DNA of 64,000 nucleotides from Cladopsammia gracilis (taxonomy: Eukaryota; Cnidaria; Anthozoa; Scleractinia; Dendrophylliidae). Positions 33,850 through 46,269 of the stretch are shown here, in pieces (positions within the stretch are counted from its first letter, which is position 1; every line of letters begins with the position of its first letter). Both the position numbers and the translations under genes were made by a program. Where the stretch lies: contig JAJGOT010000342.1 in assembly GCA_022457155.1 (NCBI GenBank), positions 452,001-516,000 of the forward strand. The letters are read 5' to 3'. Under the pieces are notes generated by a model. That model searched no databases. It saw nothing but the letters and a program-made list of their open reading frames with translations, and was not told where the DNA came from.

Positions 33850-34560
33850 AAAAAGTATACTGCTCAGTAGCTTTCATTTGAATCGTCGCATGTTAGGATT
33901 TCATACACAGACTCAAAAGGTTAGACCCACTTTTTACAGCACATTTTAAAAATAATACCGCAGAATAGTACTCAACACTCAGTAGCTAAATCATTTGAAT
34001 GGTCACACTTTTTAAAGATTTCATCCACGGACTCAAAAGTTAGAACCACCTTGTACAGCATATTAATAAACAGCACCACAGGAAAGTACTGCTCAGTAGC
34101 TTTCATTCGAATTGGCCGTTTTTATGCTAGAGACGTTAAAGTCGTCTAGACGTATTTAACGTCTCAGACGTTAAATGCGTCTGGAATAAAAACGGGACGC
34201 ATTAAAGTGGACGGCCAAACAGAAAAAACACGGAAGTGACTGGACACGACTAAACTCGTCGCCAAATAAATTTTAAGAACGCGAATATACAAATAGGGCT
34301 AAATTCGTCCCGGTTAAGGCCGTCTCGTTTTTATACCAGACGTATTTAACGTCTGAGACGTTAAAGTCGTCTGTTAAGTGCGTCAGACGTTAAAGTCGTC
34401 AGACGTTAAATCCATCTGGCTTATTTTCCGTTTTTTTACTAGACGTTAAAGTCGTCTCGAGACGACTTTAACGTTCAGACGATATTAACGCCTCTAGCAT
34501 AAAAACGGCCAATCACACTTATAGGATTTCATCCACAGACTTGAAAAAAGTCAGAACTTG
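33850..34560 (+). repeat. R1-family repeat array interrupted by a MITE
   Basis: Three or more R1 cores in tandem (each with AGTAGCTTTCATTTGAAT and ACAGACTCAAAAGTTAGA variants). The last core is split exactly after TTTCATTCGAAT by the element at 34113-34510 and resumes with TCACACTTATAGGATTTC. Confidence 0.7.
34113..34510. mobile_element. MITE with TGGCCGTTTTTATGCTAGAG termini
   Basis: The left TGGCCGTTTTTATGCTAGAG and the right CTCTAGCATAAAAACGGCCA are perfectly inverted over 20 bp. The interior consists of many AGACGTTAAA/TTTAACGTCT units in both orientations, so it can fold extensively. It is inserted in an R1 repeat and is therefore younger than it. Confidence 0.8.
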
Positions 34561-36092
34561 ACTCGAGGTTGAAAGGGGTAAATTTGACTTCGTTCATTAC
34601 ACTGGAATCATTCTTACCATTACATATTTCCGTTCCACTCTGTTAGATTCATTGTCTAAAAGAAGACCGTCGTGGTCGTTGAATGACGCATCGGTTAAAA
34701 ATCTTCAGTTTAGAAATGTTCTCATGACTCCACTACTTCATGGCTTTGGATTTCCAACGCTTCACTAACAAACCATTGAACCCGAAGACGGACCAGGCCA
34801 ACCGTGGCTGTTTTCAAATTCCTTCCGCTCACTTAGCTGTGAATCACAGCAGTTTAAATAAAGAGGGATACGCCTTTCTTGTATTTCTTTTCCGTGTTGG
34901 ATTGCATTCGTTCCAGTTTGCGCCCTCATCATTAATAGTTTCCCGTCCTTAAAGAGTTCTGTGTTCAAATCAAAGGAACACAAACAGTTTTGTGTTTTTG
35001 GTTGCCACCCGTAGCGGGTGTTAATCAAAAAAGACACTAATTTCGGAAACTTTTTTTTTATCTGTAGATCTGTTGATTAGTACTGAAAAAAAGTCAATAG
35101 CCTTATTCCTTTTTTTTTTATTGCTGATTTGTTTCACATTTTTTCGTTACCATTCTCAAATTTCCGGAATTGATAGCAAAATATAAGTCACATACATGTA
35201 AAAGGAAGGGACAATACATTTACGGCTATAAAATTAGGGTTGAAAAGATCAGTCAGTAAGCACTGCTTCTGGTTCCCCAATTAAGACTTAAAATTGAGAA
35301 ATAACAATATAAGCACTTTAGTTAAGCTTGTCAACCTTTCCCTCAGTGCTGTTTACTTTTTGCCGCAAGTCAAACTGATTTCAAAATGACAAATCAAGAG
35401 CCAATTGAATCCCGCATACGGGCCACTAAACACTGAAACACCCGTGTTATTGTTCATCGTTTATGCATATCATCATTTTTAAACCTATTCTCCCGCGGAT
35501 TTCTCCACAGCACCAGCAAGTTTGAAGAAAATAAACTTTGGATAAAAATATGAAAGATGTAGACCCGTGCGCCAATGGAGGGTGAATAATTCGCTTATCC
35601 CACGAGTGATATATGTAATGGTTTCAAAAGGGGACAGACTGTCAAGTGTATTCCGGTCTTAACAAGCATAATTCAAGTAAAGTTTGACTTTCTTTTCTTC
35701 AAACAATTAGACACCCGCTAGATATTTGTTTTAAAGTTTAGAAAACACTAGTTTTTGACACTGGTTAATAGCACCGTTATTTACCGGTGGATTTCTACTA
35801 TCAACAATTCCTATGAACCCAAGCGTGAACACAATACCTGACTGCCACGATCTTCGCATTGGACAAAGGAGATATCGTTAATTATTTACCGGCAGGCTCT
35901 CATAAAACTACTGATCAAACAATTGAAGCCACATATAGCGGAGTATCTCGTACTGATAAGGTGAGGAAGAACTTTTCTTCTTTTAACATATATACCTTTA
36001 GTGGTCTGGCCCACATGAGATAACTTGTTGTATTGACTGATCAGGTCAATTATCAGAACTCATTTGGCTCGTGTTTGTTTCTAGGCTTAGCC
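34561..36092. other. Upstream region of minicollagen 1
   Basis: No independent gene is seen. A possible 5' untranslated exon ends at about 35960 (GATAAG|GTGAGG), pairing with an acceptor at 36084 (TTTCTAG) eight bases before the start codon. No convincing TATA box could be assigned. Confidence 0.35.
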
Positions 36093-39000
36093 ATGGATTT
36101 CAGGCTGGTCTTCTGTTCCCTCTTATTTGTGGTCGTCTCAGTGACAGCTAAATCAACACATCGAGGAAGTAAGTTGGTATTTTCCTTCCCTTGGGGTTTA
36201 TAACTAATATTAGTGCGTCCGTCTTTATATCCAGGCTTTGATAAACGCGTAAAAAGTCAAATAAGCAGTTGTCGACTGCCTATAATATTACGAGCTTATA
36301 AATTTTTAGAATATAGCTAAATTACCAAAGAATCAAATGGGCAAAAAATATTAGCTGAAAAGTTAATAATATGAGTTGCAATCGATATTTTTATGTAACT
36401 TAGAAATTAGAATGTGTACTCCCAACTAGTGAGAAGGAGAAAGCTCTATAAAATGTCAATTTCCATTTAAATTCTTTAATCTGAAAGGGGCGAAAAGTAT
36501 TTATATGTTTGTATTTTCTCAAAAGACTCAAAATGATCGATGAAACTTTTAAAATTATAAAGTTTTGTTTCACGGTTCTTTGATAGCATCCTTTGTGAGC
36601 CATTTTATTGAAATGTTCCTTTTACTCTAGCGAATTTCAACCCAGCAGTGATTAATAAAAAATTTAACGAAACGTAGTAAAAAGTCCGATCGAGAGATTC
36701 CGGAAAGTGAATTGTTCATTATGTATCAGATTTGAATTTTGATTTTGGAACAGCATCGTAAAACTAATTCGTTTCGAATACAGTTTTCCTTTATCTAAAT
36801 TGACTGCAATTCGATTATAGTGGACTTCAATTTGTAGGTGTGAAATTCACGCCTGCAAATTCGAAAATGGGCAGTTTTATCATTTTTTTTAAGACTCTAT
36901 TCACAGAACTTAACCATAAACCAAATTTCTTGGATGTTTCAACATGGACTTTTGTTCTTGAAATCGTTTTTCTGGTGACAAATTTCACCGCATAAAAATA
37001 TCGGGGTTATTTACGTTTTCAAGTTCCCTGCAATTTCAAAACAGACCTGTTTCATGTTATTAACAATTCATGCTACCTTAAGAAATGGTTTTCTCTCAGC
37101 TGTACTGGTAGCCCCAATCTAATTTTTTTAACAAATTTCCTTCATATAAGAGGCGATTTTTAGTCGAGAGATGGTAAAATGAGCTCATCGAAGTTCTCAC
37201 GACTCTTAAAAAAAACACAGCGACTTGGTTCAGTTTATGTAAGTCTGTGTTGTGTTTTTTGCCCAGATGACAATTCTATAAAGTGTGTTTTAAATACGCT
37301 TTTTAACTGCGACTAATTTCGGATAGTTAATTCTTTTATGCCAATCTTGGAAAAGTAGTTATTATTTTTCGGTGTACTCTGTAGTATGATATATAAGCAA
37401 GGCTGATTAAACGGTACGGAAATTGCATTTGAATCCAATATTTCGAAAGGCACAGTTACCGGTTTAGTTCACTCTGTAGTAATTCTCCTTAATGTTTTCG
37501 ATACATTTCGTTTGATGAAAGCTCTGGGAATTAACTGAGAATAATGTACTGGTACCATTAGAGAAAATCGATTTTGATCACTCTGAAGTAGGATAGCTCC
37601 CAATTTTGAGGAATTCGCTATCTTATGTTTTTGCTATGGTTTGTTTTCTTGATTTCTCTAATTCCCGGTGAGGAGAACTGCTGCATGGTTTTAAGTATTA
37701 GACAAACCTTTTGTGATATTTAGAGCCAACAGCTGTCCCTCCGCGTGTTTGTTCCGCGTTTTATTTGATTGTTTTTATTATTCCCTTCAGTGACAAAAAT
37801 TGCCGGCAACTTAGTTGCCAAAGCGTTTTACTGTTTTTGAACTGCAACTCACGTATAGCTTTTACATTTCCTTTCTTTTCTCGTTTTCAAAGGTATATTC
37901 AAAAGAAGTCCAAACCCGTGTCCGCCCGGATGTCCCGGATCTTGTGCCCCGTCGTGTACAGCGGTTTGTTGCGCTCCTCCACCACCACCTCCACTCCCAC
38001 CACTTCCACCACCCCCACCCCCACCCCCACCTCCCCCACCCGGTCCCCCAGGCCCTGATGGTCCTATGGGTATGGCTGGTCCTTCCGGTCCCGACGGTCC
38101 CAAAGGAGCCCCAGGACCTCCCGGACTCCCCGGACCACCCGGTCTTCCTGGACTCCCCGGTGCTCCTGCTGGAGCCCCAGGACGTGATGGCCCCATGGGA
38201 CCTCCCGGACCCTCTGGACATCAAGTAAGTTTGTACACAGTACTCATAGAAGTTGCGTTTACTATCTGTGCGGCGAAGTATAAATATCCTCTTTAATGAT
38301 CGGTTTCAATATCGAATAAGATTAATTGCTTTCTCTTCTATCATTATTTGTATGGTTTACCTTTCAACTCGTGTATACGTGAAGCGTTGACGAGTTATAG
38401 GAGACGAGGACAGATATACACATTTTCACTTCTTCCATCGGCTGTAAATCCGCTGACTGGACCAATGCATAAGGCTTGCGCATATATTTTGCTAGTCCAA
38501 ATGCGACAGATAATGATCACTTGCCTTACCCATGGGACGGCGTTGAAGGAAGGGGAGGGTGGGGAGTTGGACGCAGGGAATGGAGGGGTCGGTGGAGCAA
38601 AACGCGCAGGACAGGGGAGGGTCAGAAGATTGTTTCGCATTCACGAGTTGGCTCGTAGGAGCCTTTGATTCAACCATGTGCACCTTAGAAAATAGTTGTG
38701 TATGAGGATGAGTTAAAAATGAAGCGATTATGTTATAGCTGTTGTAAGGACCTCGGATTTCTTTCCTTTTTTTTGTTATTACGAAAGCGTGACCCGTGAT
38801 ATATTTGCCAGGTTTCTGCACTTTGTTTACAAATATGGCCTTTGTTGTAACACTGCGCACACAGCAGACTGGCTGACTTTTTATTTGCGCTTCGCACCCT
38901 TTATTGAACGCTCTTACGTTATGGGCTCGTGTTTCGCGCTTGTGCGTTGCATTGAGGTCGCAAAACTAGCCGGACTGCTCCGATTTTAATTCGCTAACGA

Positions 39001-39197
39001 CTCTGCCTTCTTTCCTACAGGGACCTCCCGGCGATCTCGGACCCATGGGACCTCCTGGAGCTCCCGGACTGCCCGGTCCCCCAGCACCCCCTGGTGGAAT
39101 GCCTCCATGCCCTCCCGTCTGTGTTCACACTTGTATCAAGGCTTGCGCACCGCAATGCTGCCACGGCCGAAAGAAGAGATCGCAACTCCTGCAATAA
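36093..39197 (+). CDS. Minicollagen 1, nematocyst capsule wall protein
   Basis: Exons 36093-36168, 37893-38224 and 39021-39197 join in phase to 194 aa. Order: signal peptide ([19 protein letters not shown], 1-19); propeptide ending in the dibasic site FKR; N-terminal cysteine-rich domain [18 protein letters not shown]; a run of about 22 residues, nearly all Pro; 14 Gly-X-Y triplets, one extra Ala, 13 more triplets; short Pro linker; C-terminal cysteine-rich domain [18 protein letters not shown]; tail [11 protein letters not shown]. Both caps follow the C-x3-C-x3-C-x3-C-x3-CC pattern. Minicollagens form trimers in the nematocyte and are locked into the capsule wall when disulphides reshuffle between the caps. 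The basic tail with KKR could be a second processing site. AATAAA signals lie at 39431 and 39460. A paralogue is at 59551-62141. Confidence 0.95.
36169..37892. other. Minicollagen 1 intron 1, no embedded gene
   Basis: AT-rich intron without recognisable repeats or coding frames. Confidence 0.5.
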
Positions 39198-39430
39198 GAA
39201 CAACAACATTAACTAAAACAACAGCAGCTTTTTTTATACTCCTATTCCGATGAGTGATATTAGTTTATATCACACCGCCGAGCGAATGAAATTTAGTGAT
39301 GCCTTCCTTGAACCATTCTATTTCCCATTAGAGTTACTTTACGAGATCGCTTTTAATTTTTCGTTTGTTTATGTTGTATATTCATAGTCAGAAATCTCAG
39401 CTCGCTTAGTTTTTGTTGTTTTCCTTTTGA

Positions 39431-39465
39431 AATAAAAACGAACACAGTTGTAAGCTTTCAATAAA
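39431..39465 (+). terminator. Polyadenylation signals of minicollagen 1
   Basis: Two AATAAA hexamers (39431 and 39460), 234-263 bases after the stop codon. Confidence 0.6.
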
Positions 39466-39948
39466 AAAGGTTTGAGAGATTTGAAGCTTTGTTTATCAGA
39501 GTATCGCAGTACAGTCTTTGCAGATGTTATTGCATACAGCCTGATTAAGTAGGCATATTGAATGAAGGAATTATTTGAAATGTGTAATAAAATTATCTTA
39601 GTATACTTTTGAGTGTCTTTACTGACTCTGTCCTCCTAAAGTATTGCTTTAGCTTTTTATACCATTGTCGTCCACAAATAAACCCCACCCCTCCAATACA
39701 AATAAGCCCCATCTTACAAGTCACAGAGCTCCTTCCTCTATTGCTCCGCTGGTTATAATATTGCTATTAATAAAGAATTTTCCTATAAGGTATTAAACGG
39801 ACAGTAGCCAAATTCTCAAAAATTTTGCCCTCAATTACTTATTATTTATTAAACGCAGACCTCTATTAAGCGGACATAGGCACTTTAAAGGTAACTGAGA
39901 TGATCGTTTATATTGTTTAAAACATGTATCAAACGGACACTTAAGGTG

Positions 39949-40511
39949 GGCGGACACGAGAGGTCATGTAGCAGGGACATGTTGCAGCGACATGTAGCAG
40001 CGACAAACATTTGTGAGTACACACTGAGGGACATGTAGCAGGGACGTGTAGCGGGGCCATGTAGCAGGGACAAAATCATAGCATTTGCACAAACATGAAA
40101 ATGTTGCGGGGACATGTCTCAGGGACATGTTGCAGCAATACGTTCCCTCGTGTGAACTGTTACTATCATAATTGTGCAACACCAACTTTGGGGACATTTT
40201 GTCCACACGTTTCCCATGAAGTTCAACAAGTTGAACTCCGTGCGACATGTCGCGGGAACAAAATGTCCCCAAAATTGGTGTTGCACAATTATGGTAGTAT
40301 TAGCTCACACGACGGGACGTGTTGCTGCAACATGTCCCTGAGACATATCCCCGCAACATTTTCATGTGTGTGCAAGCGCTATGATTTTGTCCCTGCTACA
40401 CGTCCTCGCTGCAAGTCCCCGCTTCATGTCCCTCAGTGTGTGCTACACAATGTTTTGTCGCTGCTACATGTCGCTGCGACATGTCCCTGCTACATGGCCC
40501 CTCGTGTCTGC
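39949..40511. mobile_element. Foldback element of ACATGTAGCAGGGAC units
   Basis: The left end CGGACACGAGAGGTCATGTA and the right end (complement CAGACACGAGGGGCCATGTA) are inverted. The mirror continues through GGGACATGTTGCAGCGACAT to the centre near 40230, so nearly the whole 560 bp folds on itself. Internal tandem variation on ACATGTAGCAGGGAC. The overlapping ORFs on both strands are repeat translations. Confidence 0.75.
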
Positions 40512-40520
40512 TAATCTTTC

Positions 40521-41232
40521 AGGTTACAGTGTACCTTCAAATCGAAAATTTATTGAATTTTTTTTTTTTTTTTTTTGACGTCAAAATAAAGTTTACAGAA
40601 TGAACTTTCATCCCCAAAAAAATTATCGAAAAATAGTAATAATTGACGGAGAAATGACGGTATAACTTTTGTGGGCGGAGTTTGTTTATGAAGCGATATG
40701 TTTTTTTTAAGCGCTGTTTTCTCAAAGTTAATTTTTCGCTTGTTGAGACACTTAAAAGAGCTACAACTCAAAGGGAATTTGTTAGATTTTCCTCAAATTT
40801 GGACAGAAGCTAGGCTAACATATAATCGACAAAAACGTGTCGGCGAATTTCTTAATTCCGAAAACGTTTTCGTCAAGAGCCATTTCCGTGCGATCATTCC
40901 AATTTTTTCTCCCTTTTTCGAAAATATTCTGTAACTTTTCACTGCAATTGAATATGGGAAATTGCCGACACGTTTTTTTAGCGCTTTGTGTCCGGAAACC
41001 CGAGAACAAATCAAATTAGCAAAATACAATAATCGCTTTAAAGCTGATTCGGACGTTCGAATTTAGACATCGTAAAAAATTCGACAATTCATTTTATTAC
41101 CAAATGGTTTCCATATTTAGGTAGCTAGCTCTATAAGCTTTAATTTGATATCTGGGTTTAGGTATATTAAGTGTAATCTTAAGACGCTAGAGCTGTTATA
41201 CTGGAGACACCCCCGAAGGTACACTGTAACCT
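40521..41232. mobile_element. Element with AGGTTACAGTGTACCTTC termini
   Basis: A perfect 18-bp terminal inverted repeat encloses about 710 bp. A second inner inverted pair (AAAACGTGTCGGCGAATT near 40833 and AATTGCCGACACGTTTTT near 40960) lies in the middle. Non-coding. Confidence 0.7.
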
Positions 41233-41452
41233 TAAAGCTATAGACTCAAGGCGATGAAGACGAAATCGATATTTGTTCCGGTGTATTTGATCACTTTGGT
41301 CCTCATGAAGAGAAATAAAGCATATACCGTCTGATCCACCCAAGAATGGAATTAGGGTAAAGCCGGGAATGATCTACACACAAAGGAGCCGGTTGTAACC
41401 TTGCAGATTGGCTGAAATGCTACAGGACTATTCTCGTTACCACAGGATCACT

Positions 41453-42030
41453 TAGGCCCCGTCCACACTAATGCGTTTTTGAAAACCTCCGTTTTTGCTT
41501 GCCCGAAAACGGATAAAAAGATCTGCGTCCACACTAGCGTTTTCACATCGTTTTTGACCGTCCACACTAGGGGATGAAAAACGATGATCCAAATACATCA
41601 AATTTGAGACCACAATCACCTCTGTGGCCTCATCTCACATGTTGCTCCTTATTTGGCATAAGTCAATCAAACAGGTTAAATTATGTGACCTTTCTCAATC
41701 ACCCTCATCCCAGAAGGCTGCTAGTTTCCCCGCAGCAAAATTGATCAGACTATATGCGTTTTCATCACCAGGCTCTGCTCAAACGTTTTTTTCTGTTCAA
41801 TACGCATGCTCCAATAGCATCAGCGATACTTGGCGTTACTAGTTGTGACGTCAGCGCTTTTGGAAAGCTCCGTCCACACTAAAACGATAGACCTGCGTTT
41901 TCTCCACTCTAAAAAGCGTTTTCGAAAACCTCCGTTTTCATAGATAACATATCCATTTTTGATCGTTTTAGTGTGGGCGATCAGTAAAAACGAATAAAAA
42001 AGTAATACGCATTAGTGTGGACGGGGCCTA
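41453..42030. mobile_element. MITE with TAGGCCCCGTCCACACTAAT termini
   Basis: A perfect 23-bp terminal inverted repeat, with further TCCGTCCACACTA copies inside both ends and AAAACCTCCGTTTTC repeated in both halves. About 578 bp, no transposase. The short ORF at 41624-41842 is not convincing. Confidence 0.8.
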
Positions 42031-42999
42031 GTATACTTTGTTTCAAAAAATGAAGCTGCTGGAAACTAAAATAACACTGCGGTTACATTAGCGATTTTTT
42101 TTTGTTTGTCCTTTATCACGTCGCCAGCGCGCGGTGAAAATAGCAAGTGTTGCCTTCCTCGCATTGTTGACGCGACAGCTAATGCAGAAAAAAAAGATCA
42201 CGAGAAATTCAACGAGTATAATTTTTCACGACAGAGTACGCGATTTTTATCGCGTTGCGGTGCAAGCAAACGGTAACAGTAGTCACTAGCAAACCACCAA
42301 GCATTTATACGGCTTTAAGCACCTTACTGCTGAGACACGTTATTTACGAGTTAGTTTGTGCTAGATTGTGTTCGGTAATCAAATCATAAGCGAAAGTATA
42401 AATGTCCGCTATCAACGTGGCTATAGTTTTCTATTTAGTCGCTTTAGTATATGTTAACGAACTATAGTTCTGTCTTCTACATAATTCCCTTTTTTATTAG
42501 ATAATTATTTCCTTTTGCATTGCATTGCTACCATTGAAAAGTAAAGTACTATTCAACTTGCTACCCCTCCCTAAATTTTGTTATTGATATTGATGCATTT
42601 GCCCTCCAGGTGAAAATCATTATTTTTAGCTAAAGCCGTCCAATAGAACCCGTGAACAACAACAACAAATTGTTTTTTGTACGTGAAGGCATGATCAGTT
42701 TACCATTATCGTATATCTATCTCGTTTTCTAACTTGTCACTTTGCTGTAAACAAAGGAATTGAAAACAAGACGAGTGAAGCTCGCCTTGGGTTAAAAAAA
42801 TTGCTCGCCGTTTTCGACTGTAAAAGTCATTAGGAACACTTGAAAACTGCAAGCAGAAGATAGACGCCCACGCAATAAACACAAGACGACTGTATATCGT
42901 GACTTGGGATTTGGAATTTTCTTGGGCGCGTCGAAAATCTTGCACGTGAGGAGTGATATCAAGCACGCAAGCCGACCGTGAACAATCAAGTAAGTCTCC

Positions 43000-43195
43000 C
43001 TTTGAACTCCCAAGAGTGCCAAATATTAAAAGTCAATAAAAGTTTTAAATTTCGTTTTGAAAAATATTGAAATGCAAAAGTACTGTCGAAGAGGTTTCAT
43101 TTGAATGGTCATACGATAGGTTTTCGCTGGCAGACTCTAAAATCAAAACTGCCCTACATGTCTCCATAATTTGACTCCGGGAGTGAAAGGGTTAA
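43000..43195 (+). repeat. R1-family repeat, single-core copy
   Basis: Starts TTTGAACTCCCAAGAGTGCC and ends GACTCCGGGAGTGAAAGGGT, so the inverted termini are clear. One core with GTCGAAGAGGTTTCATTTGA. Confidence 0.7.
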
Positions 43196-44096
43196 ATATT
43201 TTATATTGAGTTTGTTGTAGATGTACTTCCAGTGATTTATTATACCATCTTGAATGAATTGTGAGGCACTTGCCAGGTACTTCTCCATTTAAATATATGG
43301 AAAGAAGAGATGCCCAGTTTTGTGTTCATTCCCCAAAGGACAAGCTCTATTACCCGAATACTAATAAGATATGAATGGGTGGAGAGCAATAATTTTAGAG
43401 AGAAAAAAAAAAGACCGCGATTGGATACAACTGTTATCAAAATGGTTATGAAAAAAATATTTTAGTGATTTTAAATCAGACGTTGATAATTGAATTTGCA
43501 CTGCATGTTAACTGAAGTCTTGAAATACAATCGTCCATGTTTACTCGAGAAAATGATGCATAATATAAAGAACACGCACGCAGTCTTAATTCAATTAGAG
43601 CCTAATCTTTCAAAAACAGAGACTTCATAACAATTATATCAAGCATATTTTTTAATATCAAGTCAAAACGTTTCGATTTGTCCATATCTTGGCTTCGGGT
43701 GATGTATGAAAATATCAATGAATTTGCAGTCAGCACATGCACTCAGCTGACATTGAATGAATATACGATCGTTGATAGTTCTTCATGGGTCCTTCAGTTG
43801 AGGAACATTTTTATCATAGTATATAGAGGTTCATTTGAAGAAAAAGCATATATGTTTGGAACACAGAAAGTTCTTTTTTGTACATGCGTGGCGATCAACT
43901 AAACTGTTACCGATCAGATGGATAAGCCAGCAATATACCAATTGTGAAAGTGACTTGATGGTTCAGAGACACCAGGAGGGGAATGTTTTAAAGCGCTTGG
44001 AATGGTCTTGTGTACTGTTTTTCCATATCATTTTAGTCCCTTTAAAGGAAAAAAATACAGATTGGGCTTTACGGTTCTTTTAACTGAATATTTCAG

Positions 44097-44266
44097 CGGC
44101 AGAAAAGTTTAGGGAAAGGAACCCAGCTGCTTTCACCTTTCCGAAGTCCAAGCTGGCCGCTTATTTAATCCGTACCCAAAATGGCGACATTTTTGTCCCT
44201 CCGAAAACAAAGGGCGTTAAATGTTTCGATGTTGCAAAAGTTCGAAGTGACGTTTTACTAAACTGA
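44097..44266 (+). CDS. Exon-like ORF, possible last exon of an FGF-like paralogue
   Basis: After a good acceptor (ATATTTCAG) a frame of 56 codons runs to a stop with clear coding character: ERNPAAFTFPKSK, then AAYLIRTQNGDIFVPPKTKG, then VKCFDVAKV. The part from AAYLI resembles the final repeat of the FGF-like protein encoded at 55241-55450 (HLYVKSDSSGTPFMAASKG, WFEIM): the same 15-residue distance from Gly to the aromatic Phe, and both end shortly after. It needs an upstream exon ending in phase 1. Candidates are a signal-peptide-like frame at 42402-42446 (MSAINVAIVFYLVAL, followed by GTATAT) and part of the open frame at 43730-43890, but phases do not all agree. The call could be wrong. Confidence 0.35.
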
Positions 44267-46259
44267 GAAAACTCTAGTTTTTTAATCTAATTTGTTACGA
44301 ATTTTTAATATGACTAAGGCTTTATGAACAGCTTTCCGCCGAAACGATTCGCATCAGTGCTGTTCCTAATGGTTCTGTGTTGTTGCTCTCAGTCATATGT
44401 AGACTGATGCAGTTCATAGAACATTTTTCATCCTTTGGAACCTTCCCAAAGTTCAAATATTTTTGCTGCAGTGGCTGTATTTATATGTGCTTGGGGTTTG
44501 TACACCGACATAAAAGCAGACTTTCGTAGATCGCTCGCATATCAGTTATGATCTCGGCAGTTGTAGTATTTCACGATCCCAGTCATGGCCGGAGCAATGA
44601 CCGAAGGCCACCTCAATAGTGGAAGTGCATGCATGTAAAACGACAGTAAGCTGTGGAATAAAGCTGTGGCAAACAGTTTTGCAAAAGCGATCCAAACATT
44701 ACTTTATATGATTGCCCCTTGTCGTCGTATTTGGATCACAGAATGAGTCGCAAGAGCACAATTTTTTACCTTCACCCTACGGCTTGTAGCAGTTGCGTGT
44801 TCAATGCACTGAGACTCCATTCAGTGTTTAGTTTTATGTTGTGGCTAGGTTTTCTTCAACTGGCATTTTCGGTTTTGTTGAGGGCGGCTTTGTTCACTTC
44901 GTAGGAGTACCACTGATGTCTCTTCCAAACGTTTCCATGTTCCTCGTGTCCACAAACGTTTGTAACAATATCTTGAAAAAAATTGTCAGTTTTCTCTGTA
45001 GCAGTTCATTCGTTGATATTTCAGCACCAGTCTTAAACGAAATGTTTACCTTGTATACCTTTGTCTTTTTTAATTATAACTTTTCTTGCAGAAAGCAGAT
45101 GTCAGAGTTTTTCTTGATTAGGCAATTGAAGATTAATTTACTTTTAAATAAAAGTATGGATACCTGGAGTAAGCGGATAAGTCAGCTGAAATATTCCGTT
45201 GACTGTTTCGAAGTATCAGTGGTTTTGGAAGTTGAGGTGGCCACATTGAAAAATGTTTCCGCGTTAAATTCTTCGGATGCATTCTTTAACTGTCACTTGC
45301 TAGGAATTCAAGTAAAAAAAAGACAATAGTACTTGGGAATAGTTAAAATATTTAAATATTCATTTTGGGTATGTGTGCATATGCAGCAAATGCAACTTTA
45401 AAAACGGCAGTTCCATGAGCAAGGCTGATTATATTAACCCATATTTAACGTTGTGTCATTTCTTTAAATCACCTAATGAACTTAAGCTCGTAGTATTCAT
45501 TTTATTCTTGAAATATTTACCTTGAAGGTCGAGATGTTATAATGTTTTAAAACTATAAAACATTTATTTTGCTTTAGTTAAACGTGACAGTTGTTTTAAA
45601 TTAATTTTACAGTTGTGTTCACCTTCGTACCAAGAGTCAAACCGCATTAAAGTACGGTAGTTTTATCTTTCGAGTATCTTGATCCTGTAAACTATCCAAA
45701 TGGAACTCATTAAGCGCTCTGTTTATTTCAGATCTCTTTGTTTTTTCTGTATGGTTTGGTAGACCGACATGCACGTTTGATGCAAGGCAACCAGCCGATA
45801 AATCTCTTACACTCTATCAGCGAATCGCCATGTTATCTTGCACCATGCACTTTTCTGTCTTGGGGTTTTGAAATTATCCGGAATTGTTTGATGGGAGCAG
45901 TTTACTCTAAATTGTAGGTTGATGTTTATCTAATGTATGTTCCGCGTATAATCTGGTATTTCATATCCTCTATTTTTCTTTTGTTCCAGTTTTAATGTAT
46001 TTACTCCCGGAGCTCCAGGAATTCACACCTCCTGAAGTTGTTGATGTTGTCTCTTTTTAGAGGTATGTTAAGGTGTAGCTTCGAGAAATTGAGCCAGTTA
46101 TTATGTAGAGCATATAGACCCAATTCGTGTGCTTCGAATGATGCATTCTTCATTGCATTGTTACACTGCAGGCAAACTTAAGTTTTGCCCGATCGCAAAC
46201 TGAAAATGAAATATCCTTCGCTCGAACATTCTCAACGATGATCATGTGGTCGTCTTCTC
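44267..46259. other. Intergenic or intronic DNA, no firm gene
   Basis: The longest frame (44841-45329, 162 codons) has no family resemblance. Its second half after an acceptor at 45092 reads more like coding sequence (SVDCFEVSVVLEVEVATLKN) but no partner exon was found. Nothing else recognised. Confidence 0.4.
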
Positions 46260-46269
46260 CTGGGCGAGA

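Noticed and set aside
37849..38224. Gly/Pro/Trp-rich ORFs on the minus strand of minicollagen 1 (likewise at 60477-60801)
   Set aside because: Mirror frames of the collagen triplets and proline run on the + strand.
39885..40578. Four ORFs of 70-139 aa on both strands
   Set aside because: They lie inside the foldback element and simply translate its repeated word.
44841..45329. 162-aa open frame
   Set aside because: No family resemblance; the first half looks like chance translation. The second half could be an exon but no partner was found.
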